This document shows, one piece after another, positions 1-9,639 of a stretch of DNA of 64,000 bases (positions are counted from its first letter, which is position 1; each line of letters starts with the position of its first letter). The stretch comes from Chloroflexus aurantiacus J-10-fl (GTDB lineage: Bacteria > Chloroflexota > Chloroflexia > Chloroflexales > Chloroflexaceae). A program made the translations under genes and the position numbers. The DNA is taken from positions 124,001 through 188,000 of the forward strand of contig NC_010175.1 of the NCBI RefSeq assembly GCF_000018865.1, given 5' to 3'. Below the pieces are notes generated by a model. It was given only the letters and a program-made list of their open reading frames with translations, had not been told where the DNA came from and made no database searches.

Positions 1-175
1 CCGGAGCACGCCCTTCCCTACTCCCCCGCTCCTCTCCCGGCGGGGGAGAGGAGCGGGGGCTGGGGGGTGAGGTGAGGGGACCGATGACCGGAAGCCACCC
101 GGAGCACGCCCATCTCCCCTCCCCTAACTCCTCCCCCCAGCGGGGGGAGGCTGGGAGGGGGGCGAGGGGTGAAGT
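1..175. repeat. Two G/C-rich palindromic intergenic repeats in tandem
   Basis: Two related copies begin with CCGGAGCACGCCC at 1 and about 98. The first contains a perfect 16-bp inverted repeat (23-38 with 44-59, 5-nt loop); the second has a shorter CCTCCCCC/GGGGGAGG hairpin near 130-150. There is no T-tract on the plus strand, so this looks like a dispersed palindromic repeat rather than a terminator for menA. The element probably continues to the left of the window. Confidence 0.7.
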
Positions 176-210
176 GAGCGCCACCACTCACGTGACAGAA
201 AGAGCACACT

Positions 211-1116
211 ATGACAACCAAAGCAACATCAGTACCACCATCACACCTCAAAATCTGGCTAATGGCGAGCCGCCCGGCAACACTCCCGGCAGCCGTCGTA
301 CCGGTACTGGTCGGCTCAGCCCTGGCCTACAGCAGTGACGCATTTCAACCACTGGTGATGCTGGCTGCACTACTCGGTGCACTCTTCATTCAAATCGGCA
401 CCAATCTCGCCAACGACTACTTCGATGCCCAAAAAGGCGCCGACACCAGCGAACGCCTCGGCCCGGTACGGGTCACCCAGAGCGGCCTGCTCCCCGCACG
501 CACAGTACTCACAGCAGCCCTGGTGAGCTTTGGCCTGGCGGCCCTGGCCGGCATCTACCTGATCACCGTTGCCGGCTGGCCCATCCTGGTCATCGGCTTA
601 CTCTCAATCGCCGCCGGCATCCTCTACACCGCCGGCCCCTTCCCCCTCGGCTACCACGGCCTCGGCGACCTGTTCACCTTCGTCTTCTTCGGATTGGTAG
701 CCGTTATCGGCACCGACTTCGCCCACACCGGCCAGTTCCGCTGGATTGCCCTATGGGCAGCGTTACCGATAGCCATGCTGGTCACCGCGATCCTCGTCGT
801 CAACAACCTGCGCGACGCACCCACCGACCGCAAAGCCGGCAAACGCACCCTGGCCGTCATCTTCGGCGAACGGTTCGCCCGCAGCGAATTTGCCATCCTG
901 GTCATCGGAGCATTCGTATCACTGCCCCTGGCCTGGATGTGGGGCGGAGCCTCACCATTCACCCTGCTGGCCTGGCTAACCGCACCAATGGCACTCAACC
1001 TGATCGACTTCGTCAACCGCGAACGCGGTCGGGCCCTCAACAAAGCCCTGGTCGGCGCTGGCCGATTACATCTGGCGTTCGGCGTACTCTTCGCAATTGG
1101 GTTGTTATTTGGCTAA
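211..1116 (+). CDS. menA: 1,4-dihydroxy-2-naphthoate polyprenyltransferase (MenA)
   Basis: UbiA-superfamily integral membrane prenyltransferase of 301 residues, the usual size for MenA. It joins a polyprenyl chain to 1,4-dihydroxy-2-naphthoate in menaquinone synthesis; Chloroflexus uses menaquinone in photosynthetic and respiratory electron transport. The first Asp-rich motif NDYFDAQKGAD lies at residues 68-78 and a second, NNLRDAPTDRKAGKRT, near 195-210; both bind Mg-diphosphate in this family. Hydrophobic segments cover most of the rest. The ATG at 211 has only a weak Shine-Dalgarno sequence (AGAG). The 3' end of this gene is the source of the degenerate repeats that follow. menE downstream supports the pathway assignment over a generic UbiA enzyme. 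Confidence 0.9.
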   Translation: MTTKATSVPPSHLKIWLMASRPATLPAAVVPVLVGSALAYSSDAFQPLVMLAALLGALFIQIGTNLANDYFDAQKGADTSERLGPVRVTQSGLLPARTVLTAALVSFGLAALAGIYLITVAGWPILVIGLLSIAAGILYTAGPFPLGYHGLGDLFTFVFFGLVAVIGTDFAHTGQFRWIALWAALPIAMLVTAILVVNNLRDAPTDRKAGKRTLAVIFGERFARSEFAILVIGAFVSLPLAWMWGGASPFTLLAWLTAPMALNLIDFVNRERGRALNKALVGAGRLHLAFGVLFAIGLLFG

Positions 1117-1638
1117 TCCAGACACCAGACCGACCGGCACCCCAGGCCGCGCATCCACACTGTCCGGCCCTGCCAACTGGCGAGAGTACCTTGCCGTACA
1201 ATGTCGTGGCTGCTCACACCCTGATTGGCGCTGGCCGGTTACACCTGGCGTTCAGTGTGCTCTGTACAATTGGGGTATGATGTGGCCGATACAGACACCA
1301 CACTAACCAGCGCCCAGGCTGCGCCGCACTCCCACCGTCCGGCACTGCCAACTGGCGAGAGTACCTTGCCGTACAATGTCGTGGCTGCTCACACCCTGGT
1401 CGGCGCTGGCCGGTTACACCTGGAGTTCAGTGTGCTCTGTGCAATTGGGGTATGATGTGGCCGATACAGACACCACACTAACCAGCGCCCAGGCTGCGCT
1501 GCATCCCCACCGCCCGGCCATGCCAAATGGCGAGAGTATCTTGCCGTATAATGTCGTGGCTGCTCACACCCCGGTTGGCGCTGACCGCTAACAGCTCATC
1601 TTCGGTGTTCTGTTCGCGATTGGAAGACAGTTTGACCC
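1117..1638. repeat. Decayed tandem duplications of the menA-menE junction
   Basis: No gene is supported here. The stretch contains imperfect tandem units of about 175 bp. The menA tail sequence CTGGCCG(A/G)TTACA at 1058 recurs at 1231, 1406 and (degraded) 1581. Sequence like the start of menE, encoding roughly HPHRPAL near 1675-1700, recurs near 1145, 1320 and 1495. Each unit therefore spans the end of menA, the spacer and the beginning of menE. Short open frames are fragments without a consistent start. Confidence 0.8.
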
Positions 1639-3102
1639 ATGCTCATACCTGACTGGCTGGCTCGCAGAGCCGCATTGCATCCACACCGTCCGGCACTGAT
1701 CTACGCCGGCACAACATACACCTTCGCCGAACTTGATCGCTGGGCCGGTGCAGTTGCATCCCACCTGCGCCAACTGGTTACACCCGGCGCACGAGTCGCC
1801 CTACTGTCGCGTAATCGCCCCGGCTTTGTAGCCATTGTCCACGCCGCACCACGCACAGCAATCACCCTGGTGCCACTCAATACCCGCCTCACAGCAGCCG
1901 AGCTAGCGTTCCAAATCCAGGACAGCGACCCGGCATTGTTGATCATCGAACACGACCTGCTACCGGTCGCACGCGAAGCGGCGGGTAACCGTCCCCTGAT
2001 CGTACTCGAAGAACTCACCGCCGCAACGACAGCACCGACGGCACCGGCACCTCCAATTGACCTGGACGCAATGCACACCATCATCTACACCTCCGGCACC
2101 ACTGGCCGCCCGAAAGGCGCAATCCTGACCGCCGGCAACCACTGGTGGAACGCCATCGGTTCCATGCTCAACCTTGGCCTGCACGAAGATGATCGCTGGC
2201 TGGCAGTACTCCCGCTGTTTCACGTAGGCGGCCTGAGCATCCTGCTGCGCGGTGCTATCTACGGCATACCGGTGATACTCCACGAACGCTTCGATCCGGC
2301 GCTGGTACGGCACGACCTCGACGCACAGCGCATCACCATTGTCTCACTCGTCGCCGTCATGCTCCAACGGCTGCTTGCCATCGACCCCAGCCCCTTCCCG
2401 CCCCACCTGCGCTGCGTCCTGCTCGGTGGCGGGCCGGCACCACAGACACTCCTCGAACAATGTGCCACCCGTGGCATTCCGGTAACCCAAACCTACGGCA
2501 TGAGCGAAGCGGCATCACAGGCGGCAACCCTCTCCCCCGCCGAGTCGCTAATCCGACTCGGTTCAGCCGGCAAACCACTGCTACCGGTCGAACTATCCAT
2601 CGTCACCCCATCCGGTCAACCGGCAGCACCCGGCGAAGTCGGCGAAATCTGCCTGCGCGGCCCAAACATCTCGCCGGGATACCTCGGCTTACCGCCTCGA
2701 TCCCCCACCGACTGGTTTCACACCGGTGATCTAGGCTACCTCGACCAGGAAGGATACCTCTACGTCGTAGACCGGCGCAGCGACCTGATCATCGCTGGCG
2801 GCGAAAACATCTACCCCGCCGAAATCGAAGCCATTCTCCTCAGCCATCCGGCAATCGCCGAAGCGGGAGTGGTCGGCTTACCCGACCCGGAATGGGGCCA
2901 GCGCCCGGTGGCCGCCATCGTCGCCCAACAGCCCACCACTGCCGAAGAACTCATCGCCTACTGCCGTAGTCGCCTGGCCGGCTACAAAGTACCGCGCACC
3001 ATCGTATTCCTGCACGAATTGCCACGCACGGCTGCCGGCAAATTGCGCCGCCACGAACTGCGTGCCATCCTGCTGGCTCAAATGAGTGGAAATGATCACT
3101 AA
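1639..3102 (+). CDS. menE: o-Succinylbenzoate-CoA ligase (MenE)
   Basis: ANL-superfamily adenylating enzyme of 487 residues that activates o-succinylbenzoate to its CoA thioester in menaquinone synthesis. The AMP-binding P-loop IIYTSGTTGRPKGA is near residues 147-160, followed by the A5 motif YGMSEA and a hinge region with TGDLGYLDQEGYLY and VDRRSDLIIAGGENIYPAE. The C-terminal catalytic Lys lies in TAAGKLRRHEL. Length and motifs fit MenE; a fatty-acyl or other acyl-CoA ligase cannot be excluded from sequence alone, but the neighbouring menA makes MenE the best call. The ATG at 1639 has a weak ribosome-binding site (GGAAG). Confidence 0.85.
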   Translation: MLIPDWLARRAALHPHRPALIYAGTTYTFAELDRWAGAVASHLRQLVTPGARVALLSRNRPGFVAIVHAAPRTAITLVPLNTRLTAAELAFQIQDSDPALLIIEHDLLPVAREAAGNRPLIVLEELTAATTAPTAPAPPIDLDAMHTIIYTSGTTGRPKGAILTAGNHWWNAIGSMLNLGLHEDDRWLAVLPLFHVGGLSILLRGAIYGIPVILHERFDPALVRHDLDAQRITIVSLVAVMLQRLLAIDPSPFPPHLRCVLLGGGPAPQTLLEQCATRGIPVTQTYGMSEAASQAATLSPAESLIRLGSAGKPLLPVELSIVTPSGQPAAPGEVGEICLRGPNISPGYLGLPPRSPTDWFHTGDLGYLDQEGYLYVVDRRSDLIIAGGENIYPAEIEAILLSHPAIAEAGVVGLPDPEWGQRPVAAIVAQQPTTAEELIAYCRSRLAGYKVPRTIVFLHELPRTAAGKLRRHELRAILLAQMSGNDH

Positions 3103-3169
3103 TCAGACAACCGGCGTCGTGCAGTCACCGAACATCTGGTAGCAGCAAAACCCACCACCCGGCCATCAC

Positions 3170-6100
3170 CCCCACACCACGACCGGACACAGCAGCGTTG
3201 CACAAGAACTTCTTTCATCAAAGCTGTACGGTCGTGCTACCCGACCATCGCCCAGGCGTATAAACGCTTGCCAATCACCAACCACAGCACATCTTGCTTC
3301 CGGCACGCTGGCGCAATAGCAAGGATGACCGACGATCAGAGCCAATGCCATCACGCACTGGATTGGTTGCCTTACCCGCTCGATATGCACGTGTCGCGAC
3401 GCTTGGAGTGCGGCAGCCATGCTGCCGCGCCAGCCGCGCTCACCATCCGGCGCGTGGCATACCGTTGATCCTGCTGGCTTCATAAAAATCACAGCACACC
3501 ATCATTCGCACCCGACGACCTCAAGCGCTCCATCGTGATGCGCAAGCGCCGGCTTCCTGGAAGCGCTAGCCGCTGGCTCACATCCCTGGGAGTGTGCAAC
3601 ACTGGAAGCACGAGCCTTTCCCGCTCGTTATGCGCGTGTCGCGTAGTTTGGAGTGCGGCAGCCATGCTGCCGCGCCAGCCGCGCTCACCATCCGGCGCGT
3701 GTCACACCGTTGATCCTGCTGGCTTCATAAAAATCACAGCACTCCATCATTCGCACCCGACGACCTCAAGCACTCCATCGCGATGCGCAAGCGCCGGCTT
3801 CCTGGAAGCGTGCGCCTCTGACTCGCATCCCTGGGAGTGTGCACCGCCGGGAGTGCGAGCCTCTGGCTCGCATCCCTGGGAGTGCGCACCACTGGGAGCG
3901 CGAGCCTTTCCCGCTCGTGATGCACGTGTCGCGACGTTTGGAGTGCGGCAGCATGGCTGCCGCACCAGCCGCGCTCACCATCCGGCGCGTGTCACACCGT
4001 TGATCCTGCTGGCTTCATAAAAATCACAGCACTCCATCATTCGCACCCGACGACCTCAAGCACTCCATCGCGATGCGCAAGCGCCGGCTTCCTGGAAGCG
4101 TGCGCCTCTGACTCGCATCCCTGGGAGTGTGCACCGCCGGGAGTGCGAGCCTCTGGCTCGCATCCCTGGGAGTGCGCACCACTGGGAGCGCGAGCCTTTC
4201 CCGCTCGTGATGCACGTGTCGCGACGTTTGGAGTGCGGCAGCATGGCTGCCGCACCAGCCGCGCTCACCATCCGGCGCGTGGCATACCGTTGATCCTGCT
4301 GGCTTCATAAAAATCACAGCACACCATCATTCGCACCCGACGACCTCAAGCGCTCCATCGTGATGCGCAAGCGCCGGCTTCCTGGAAGCGTGCGCCTCTG
4401 ACTCGCATCCCTGGGAGCGCCAGGAGTGCGCACCACTGGGAGCGCGAGCCTCCGGCTCGCATCCCTGGGAGTGCGCACCACTGGAAGCGCGAGCCTTTCC
4501 CGCTCGTGATGCGCGTGTCGCGACGTTTGGAGTGCGGCAGCCATGCTGCCGCGCCAGCCGCGCTCACCATCCGGCGCGTGTCACACCGTTGATCCTGCTG
4601 GCTTCATAAAAGTCACAGCACACCATCATTCGCACCCGACGACCTCAAGCGCTCCATCGTGATGCGCAAGCGCCGGCTTCCTGGGAATGCGAGCCTCTGG
4701 CTCGCATCCCTGGGAGTGCGCACCACTGGAAGCGCGAGCCTTTCCCGCTCGTGATGCGCGTGTCGCGACGTTTGGAGTGCGGCAGCCATGCTGCCGCGCC
4801 AGCCGCGCTCACCATCCGGCGCGTGTCACACCGTTGATCCTGCTGGCTTCATAAAAATCACAGCACACCATCATTCGCACCCGACGACCTCAAGCGCTCC
4901 ATCGTGATGCGCAAGCGCCGGCTTCCTGGAAGCGTGCGCCTCTGACTCGCATCCCTGGGAGCGCCAGGCGTGCATGCCACTGGGAGCGCGAGCCTCCGGC
5001 TCGCATCCCTGGGAGTGCGCACCACTGGAAGCGCGAGCCTTTCCCGCTCGTGATGCGCGTGTCGCGACGTTTGGAGTGCGGCAGCCATGCTGCCGCGCCA
5101 GCCGCGCTCACCATCCGGCGCGTGTCACACCGTTGACCCTACTGGCTTCATAAAAGTCACAGCACACCATCATTCGCACCCGACGACCTCAAGCACTCCA
5201 TCGCGATGCGCAAGCGCCGGCTTCCTGGAAGCGCGAGCCTCCGGCTCGCATCCCTGGGAGTACGCACCGCTGGGAGCGCGAGCCTTTCCCGCTCGTTATG
5301 CGCGTGTCGCGACGTTTGGAGTGCGGCAGCCATGCTGCCGCGCCAGCCGCGCTCACCATCCGGCGCGTGTCACACCGTTGATCCTGCTGGCTTCATAAAA
5401 ATCACAGCACTCCATCATTCGCACCCGACGACCTCAAGCACTCCATCGCGATGCGCAAGCGCCGGCTTCCTGGAAGCGTGCGCCTCTGACTCGCATCCCT
5501 GGGAGTGTGCACCGCCGGGAGTGCGAGCCTCTGGCTCGCATCCCTGGGAGTGCGCACCACTGGAAGCGCGAGCCTTTCCCGCTCGATATGCACGTGTCGC
5601 GACGTTTGGAGTGCGGCAGCATGGCTGCCGCACCAGCCGCGCTCACCATCCGGCGCGTGTCACACCGTTGATCCTGCTGGCTTCATAAAAATCACAGCAC
5701 TCCATCATTCGCACCCGACGACCTCAAGCACTCCATCGCGATGCGCAAGCGCCGGCTTCCTGGGAGCGCACGCCTCTGACTCGCATCCCTGGGAGCGCCA
5801 GGCGTGCATGCCACTGGGAGCGCGAGCCTCCGGCTCGCATCCCTGGGAGTGTGCACCGCCGGGAGCGCGAGCCTCTGGCTCGCATCCCTGGGAGTGCGCA
5901 CCACTGGAAGCGCGAGCCTTTCCCGCTCGTTATGCGCGTGTCGCGACGTTTGGAGTGCGGCAGCCAGGCTCACCATCCGGCGCGTGGCATACCGTTGATC
6001 CTGCTGGCTTCATAAAAGTCACAGCACACCATCATTCGCACCCGACGACCTCAAGCGCTCCATCGTGATGCGCAAGCGCCGGCTTCCTGGAAGCGTACGC

Positions 6101-6930
6101 CTCTGACTCGCATCCCTGGGAGCGCCAGGCGTGCATGCCACTGGGAGTGCGAGCCTCTGGCTCGCATCCCTGGGAGTGCGCACCACTGGAAGCGCGAGCC
6201 TTTCCCGCTCGTTATGCGCGTGTCGCGACGTTTGGAGTGCGGCAGCCAGGCTCACCATCCGGCGCGTGGCATACCGTTGATCCTGCTGGCTTCATAAAAG
6301 TCACAGCACACCATCATTCGCACCCGACGACCTCAAGCGCTCCATCGTGATGCGCAAGCGCCGGCTTCCTGGAAGCGTACGCCTCTGACTCGCATCCCTG
6401 GGAGCGCCAGGCGTGCATGCCACTGGGAGCGCGAGCCTCCGGCTCGCATCCCTGGGAGTGCGCACCACTGGAAGCGCGAGCCTTTCCCGCTCGTTATGCG
6501 CGTGTCGCGACGTTTGGAGTGCGGCAGCCATGCTGCCGCGCCAGCCGCGCTCACCATCCGGCGCGTGGCATACCGTTGATCCTGCTGGCTTCATAAAAGT
6601 CACAGCACACCATCATTCGCACCCGACGACCTCAAGCGCTCCATCGTGATGCGCAAGCGCCGGCTTCCTGGAAGCGTGCGCCTCTGACTCGCATCCCTGG
6701 GAGCGCCAGGAGTGCGCACCACTGGGAGCGCGAGCCTCCGGCTCGCATCCCTGGAAGTGCGCACGCCACTGGGAGCGCGAGCCTCCGGCTCGCATCCCTG
6801 GGAATGCGCACCACTGGAAGCGCAAGCCTTTTCCGCTCGATATACGCGTGTCGCGACGTTTGGCGTGCGGCAGCCAGGCTCACCATCCGGCGCGTGGCAT
6901 ACCGCTACTCATCCTGGTCACGGGGGTGCT
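3170..6930. repeat. Modular tandem repeat array, about 13 units of 245-327 bp
   Basis: Using the anchor CATAAAA(A/G)TCACAG, units start at 3481, 3726, 4016, 4306, 4605, 4850, 5149, 5394, 5684, 6011, 6293 and 6592, giving spacings of 245, 290, 290, 299, 245, 299, 245, 290, 327, 282 and 299 bp. Most of the length variation comes from extra copies of an internal module of about 45 bp (GCGAGCCTC(T/C)GGCTCGCATCCCTGGGAGTG...). Each unit carries a small palindrome, GGCAGC(C)ATG(G)CTGCC. Long open frames occur on both strands, but the unit lengths are mostly not multiples of three and no start or ribosome-binding site recurs, so I do not call genes. The unit is an amplified form of a dispersed element found elsewhere in the window. 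Confidence 0.9.
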
Positions 6931-7146
6931 GAATGTGCTCATGCCGACCATCGAGTCGGTCAGGCATGCATGCGATACCTGCGTGTAGACAGTGATGTTG
7001 CAAGCGATTCGTGCCTGCGCACCAGCGGTCACGTCCAGCACCTGCCGGCGGGGGCGATGATGCCGGCACGCAGGCTGGAAGCCTGTGCCACGGGGGGCGC
7101 TTGCAGTCCAGCCTAACGCAGCGCTATATGTGGGTAATGCATAGCC
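6840..7146 (-). repeat. End of TIR-bounded intergenic element
   Basis: The reverse complement of this stretch closely resembles 56311-56620. It ends at 7131-7146 with TGGGTAATGCATAGCC, the same terminal sequence (inverted) that opens the elements at 55838 and 56311. The array at 3170-6930 appears to be the amplified interior of such an element; I could not find a matching opposite terminus near 3100. Confidence 0.6.
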
Positions 7147-7221
7147 TGATGCGCGGGCAAGGAGCCGGAGATGAGGGCGTCCTAACAATACCAGCTATCA
7201 AATCTGCCCATCCACAACCAC

Positions 7222-7860
7222 TCATTCCCGCGGCACCTGCAACCCCAACGCTTCGGCACGCTGGGCCACTACCAGCGATGGCCGAGTCAGCCAGAACCCT
7301 AAAACACTGGTCAGGATCACCGCCGTCCACAGCGCAAAGGTTGGCGTTACCACCCAGGTCAACGGCGGATGGAAACCAAGCCCGTAATCCACCAGGATCG
7401 ACAGACTGAAAAAGGCCGCAACCGCTGCCCGTGCCGTCATACCAAGCGGGCCGATCCGTGTCGCCAGCAACACACCTTCGCAGGTCAAGCCGATATGCGA
7501 AACGAACAGCATCAACTCCAGCGGCTCGACCGTACCTGCACCAAGCCAGTGCCGCGTCCAGAAGGCCAGCGTCCACAAACCGTATTTGATACAGGCAAAC
7601 GCAGCGAACGCAGTAAACCAGGGCACCTGCCGCCCATAGCGGAGCAAAATAAACGCAATCGTCGCGTAGAGGGCCGCTGCCGGACAATCGGGAATAAAAA
7701 TCCAGGCCCAGGCCGGTGAAGAAGCCAGCATTGGCCCATACCAGACAATACCACCCCAGACCACCCCAAACAGATTTATCAGCATACACGCCCAAAAAAG
7801 CAGGGGATGGCCGGTTATCAGGGCGTATATCCAATCAATAAGTTGACGAACCTGACGCAT
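7222..7860 (-). CDS. DUF1405-type integral membrane protein
   Basis: Protein of 212 residues with about six hydrophobic segments and very short loops, resembling the DUF1405 (YpjA) family of unknown function. Visible landmarks include GHPLLFWACMLINLFGVVWG near the N terminus and SHIGLTCEGVLL in the middle. It probably sits in the cytoplasmic membrane. It is transcribed away from the acyltransferase gene upstream on the same strand (55-bp gap), so the two may be co-transcribed. There is no catalytic motif from which to infer an activity. The left flank is repeat DNA with no evident terminator. Confidence 0.65.
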   Translation of the reverse strand: MRQVRQLIDWIYALITGHPLLFWACMLINLFGVVWGGIVWYGPMLASSPAWAWIFIPDCPAAALYATIAFILLRYGRQVPWFTAFAAFACIKYGLWTLAFWTRHWLGAGTVEPLELMLFVSHIGLTCEGVLLATRIGPLGMTARAAVAAFFSLSILVDYGLGFHPPLTWVVTPTFALWTAVILTSVLGFWLTRPSLVVAQRAEALGLQVPRE

Positions 7861-7915
7861 AACAACCTCGCTGGCGGTTACTGTTCATTGCAACGAAAAC
7901 CCGTTGGTCATTCCA

Positions 7916-8455
7916 TTAGCGGTCGAGACGGCGAATTGGCACGCCACCCACGAACGCCCCTGGCGGCACATCCCGGTTCACCAGGCTCATCGCCGAAACG
8001 GTTGCCCCAGCCCCTATCACCACACCGGGCAAAATGGTACAGTTTGCCCCGATAGTCACATCAGGGCCAATCACAACTGGGCCACGCTTCCATTCCCGAC
8101 GAGTCACCTCGTGGCAGAGTATAGTTGTATTATAGCCGATCACACAGTTCTCCCCCAGGGTAATATCTTCAGGGAAGAAAATATCGAACATCACCATCAG
8201 CCCAACGCTGGCGTGCGGCGCGACATTCACCCCTAACCAGCGGTAGATCATGTTTTTTACCGCGATAAATGGCGTGTACCGCGCCAGTTGAATCAGAGCG
8301 GCATTACGCATAATACGCAAATAGCCTCCGGCCAGTTGTGGAAAATACCAGAGTGCGTTGTGCGGGCCAGGTACAGGTACACTCTGCAAACGAGCTTTAC
8401 GGGTTGCCGTTGAGCCAAGATCATCGGAAGAGAAGGTCTCAAGCATAGCGTTCAT
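7916..8455 (-). CDS. Hexapeptide-repeat acyltransferase (LbH family)
   Basis: Protein of 179 residues whose C-terminal half forms a left-handed beta-helix of hexapeptide repeats (ITLGENCVIGYNTTI, VVIGPDVTIGANCTI, LPGVVIGAGATVSAMSLV). It ends with the trimeric-acyltransferase signature NRDVPPGAFVGGVP, as in maltose/galactoside O-acetyltransferases. The conserved His of this class is probably that in TILCHEVTRREW. The N-terminal 70 residues are not a standard sugar-acetyltransferase domain. The likely reaction is acetyl- or acyl-CoA-dependent O-acylation; the substrate is unknown. It is divergent from the IclR regulator with about 100 bp between the starts, which suggests, but does not prove, control by that regulator. 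A second Met three codons in is an alternative start. Confidence 0.75.
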   Translation of the reverse strand: MNAMLETFSSDDLGSTATRKARLQSVPVPGPHNALWYFPQLAGGYLRIMRNAALIQLARYTPFIAVKNMIYRWLGVNVAPHASVGLMVMFDIFFPEDITLGENCVIGYNTTILCHEVTRREWKRGPVVIGPDVTIGANCTILPGVVIGAGATVSAMSLVNRDVPPGAFVGGVPIRRLDR

Positions 8456-8492
8456 ATGTTGCGCACCACAAATGTAAGTTTTGCTGTCCCAG

Positions 8493-8522
8493 TTGGCAAA
8501 AAAGACGACTTTCCATTACACT
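8493..8522 (+). promoter_or_regulatory. Possible promoter of the IclR regulator gene
   Basis: TTGGCA (8493-8498) and TACACT (8517-8522) are separated by 18 bp, followed by AAAGAGG and the ATG at 8558. The divergent acyltransferase gene starts at 8455, so an autoregulatory IclR site would be expected in this stretch; I see no clear palindrome. Confidence 0.35.
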
Positions 8523-8557
8523 ATGATTGGAAAGAGGTTTTGAATGGTGAAAAGCGT

Positions 8558-9331
8558 ATGGTACAGTCACTGGATCGTGCCTTCGATGTACTGGAAGCAT
8601 TGGCCTTCGCCGACGACGACTTAAGTGTCTCCGAGCTAAGCGAGCAGCTTGATCTCCCCCTTGCCACCGTCCATCGGCTGCTCTCTAGTTTAGCCGCACG
8701 TGGCTATGTTACGCAAGAGGCAAGCACCCGCCGCTACGGGCCGGGGCCGCGGCTGTTGGAAGTCGCGGCCCGCGCTGCCCGCAGTCGTCGTTTTGACCTG
8801 ATTCGCATTGCCCGCGCCGAACTGGTGAAACTGACCGCCGAGACCGGTGAGACCAGCAATCTGATCGTTCGCCAGGGCGACCTCGCCGTTTACCAGGAAC
8901 AGATTCCCAGCCCGCATATGGTACGGATGTTCACCGAAATCGGTCAACGGGCACCACTCTACTGTACCGGCGGTGGTAAAGCCATTCTGTCTGCGCTACC
9001 AATTGCCGAACTCGAACAGTACCTTGCCGGCGGTCACTTCGAGCGTTGGACAAACAGGACGATTACCGACCCCGAACGTCTCCGCGCTGAACTCATGACT
9101 GCCCGCGAACGAGGGTTTGCTCTCGATGATGAAGAGCGCGAGGAGGGTGTGTGCTGCGTTGCCGCACCGATCTTCGACCGCCGCGGACAGGTCGTTGGCG
9201 CGATCAGTCTGTCTGGCCCGTCCACCCGCCTCAACCGCGCAAGAGCCGAAGAACTGGGACCACGGGTGCGCGAAGCAGCATTGGCGTGTAGCCGGCAACT
9301 CGGCTTCCACACCACATTAACCGGCAAGTAA
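8558..9331 (+). CDS. IclR-family transcriptional regulator
   Basis: Protein of 257 residues with an N-terminal winged HTH (VQSLDRAFDVLEALA ... LSVSELSEQLDLPLATVHRLLSSL, residues 2-55) and a C-terminal IclR effector-binding domain with the typical APLYCTGGGKAIL, EEREEGVCCVAAPIFD and GAISLSGPSTRL segments. IclR proteins usually control catabolic operons in response to a small-molecule ligand; the ligand is not predictable here. I chose the ATG at 8558 over the longer open frame from 8456 because family homology begins at residue 2 and AAAGAGG lies upstream. It is probably autoregulated and may control the divergent acyltransferase. Confidence 0.85.
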   Translation: MVQSLDRAFDVLEALAFADDDLSVSELSEQLDLPLATVHRLLSSLAARGYVTQEASTRRYGPGPRLLEVAARAARSRRFDLIRIARAELVKLTAETGETSNLIVRQGDLAVYQEQIPSPHMVRMFTEIGQRAPLYCTGGGKAILSALPIAELEQYLAGGHFERWTNRTITDPERLRAELMTARERGFALDDEEREEGVCCVAAPIFDRRGQVVGAISLSGPSTRLNRARAEELGPRVREAALACSRQLGFHTTLTGK

Positions 9332-9639
9332 CTCGCCGGCTACGTGACAGGGGCAGAACGAGTCTTTCACTGCCACATAACTCTGCTCTCAAAACGGTCT
9401 TCTACGTCTGGCAGAGATGCCCCTCTGTACCCTCCGTGCCGCTGTAGTGCAACTCCTACCATGCCACTGACACAACGACACAACGGGAGAGGGGAGGGCA
9501 TGCCGCAAAGATGTCCCCTCTGTACTCTCCATGTCTTTGTGGCGAATCTACCACCCCGCCATCAGCAGCACAACGCAGATGGTACGGGAGAGAGCAAATG
9601 GCCTCAATCCCCTCTGTGCCTCTGTGGTGAAACTCCTAC

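Noticed and set aside
1097-1591. Series of small ORFs between menA and menE
   Set aside because: They are translations of decayed menA/menE duplications.
3170-6930. Many open frames on both strands of the modular array, and the idea of a CRISPR locus
   Set aside because: The frames change at each unit and lack start signals. Repeats are long and directly abutting with no unique spacers, so it is not CRISPR.
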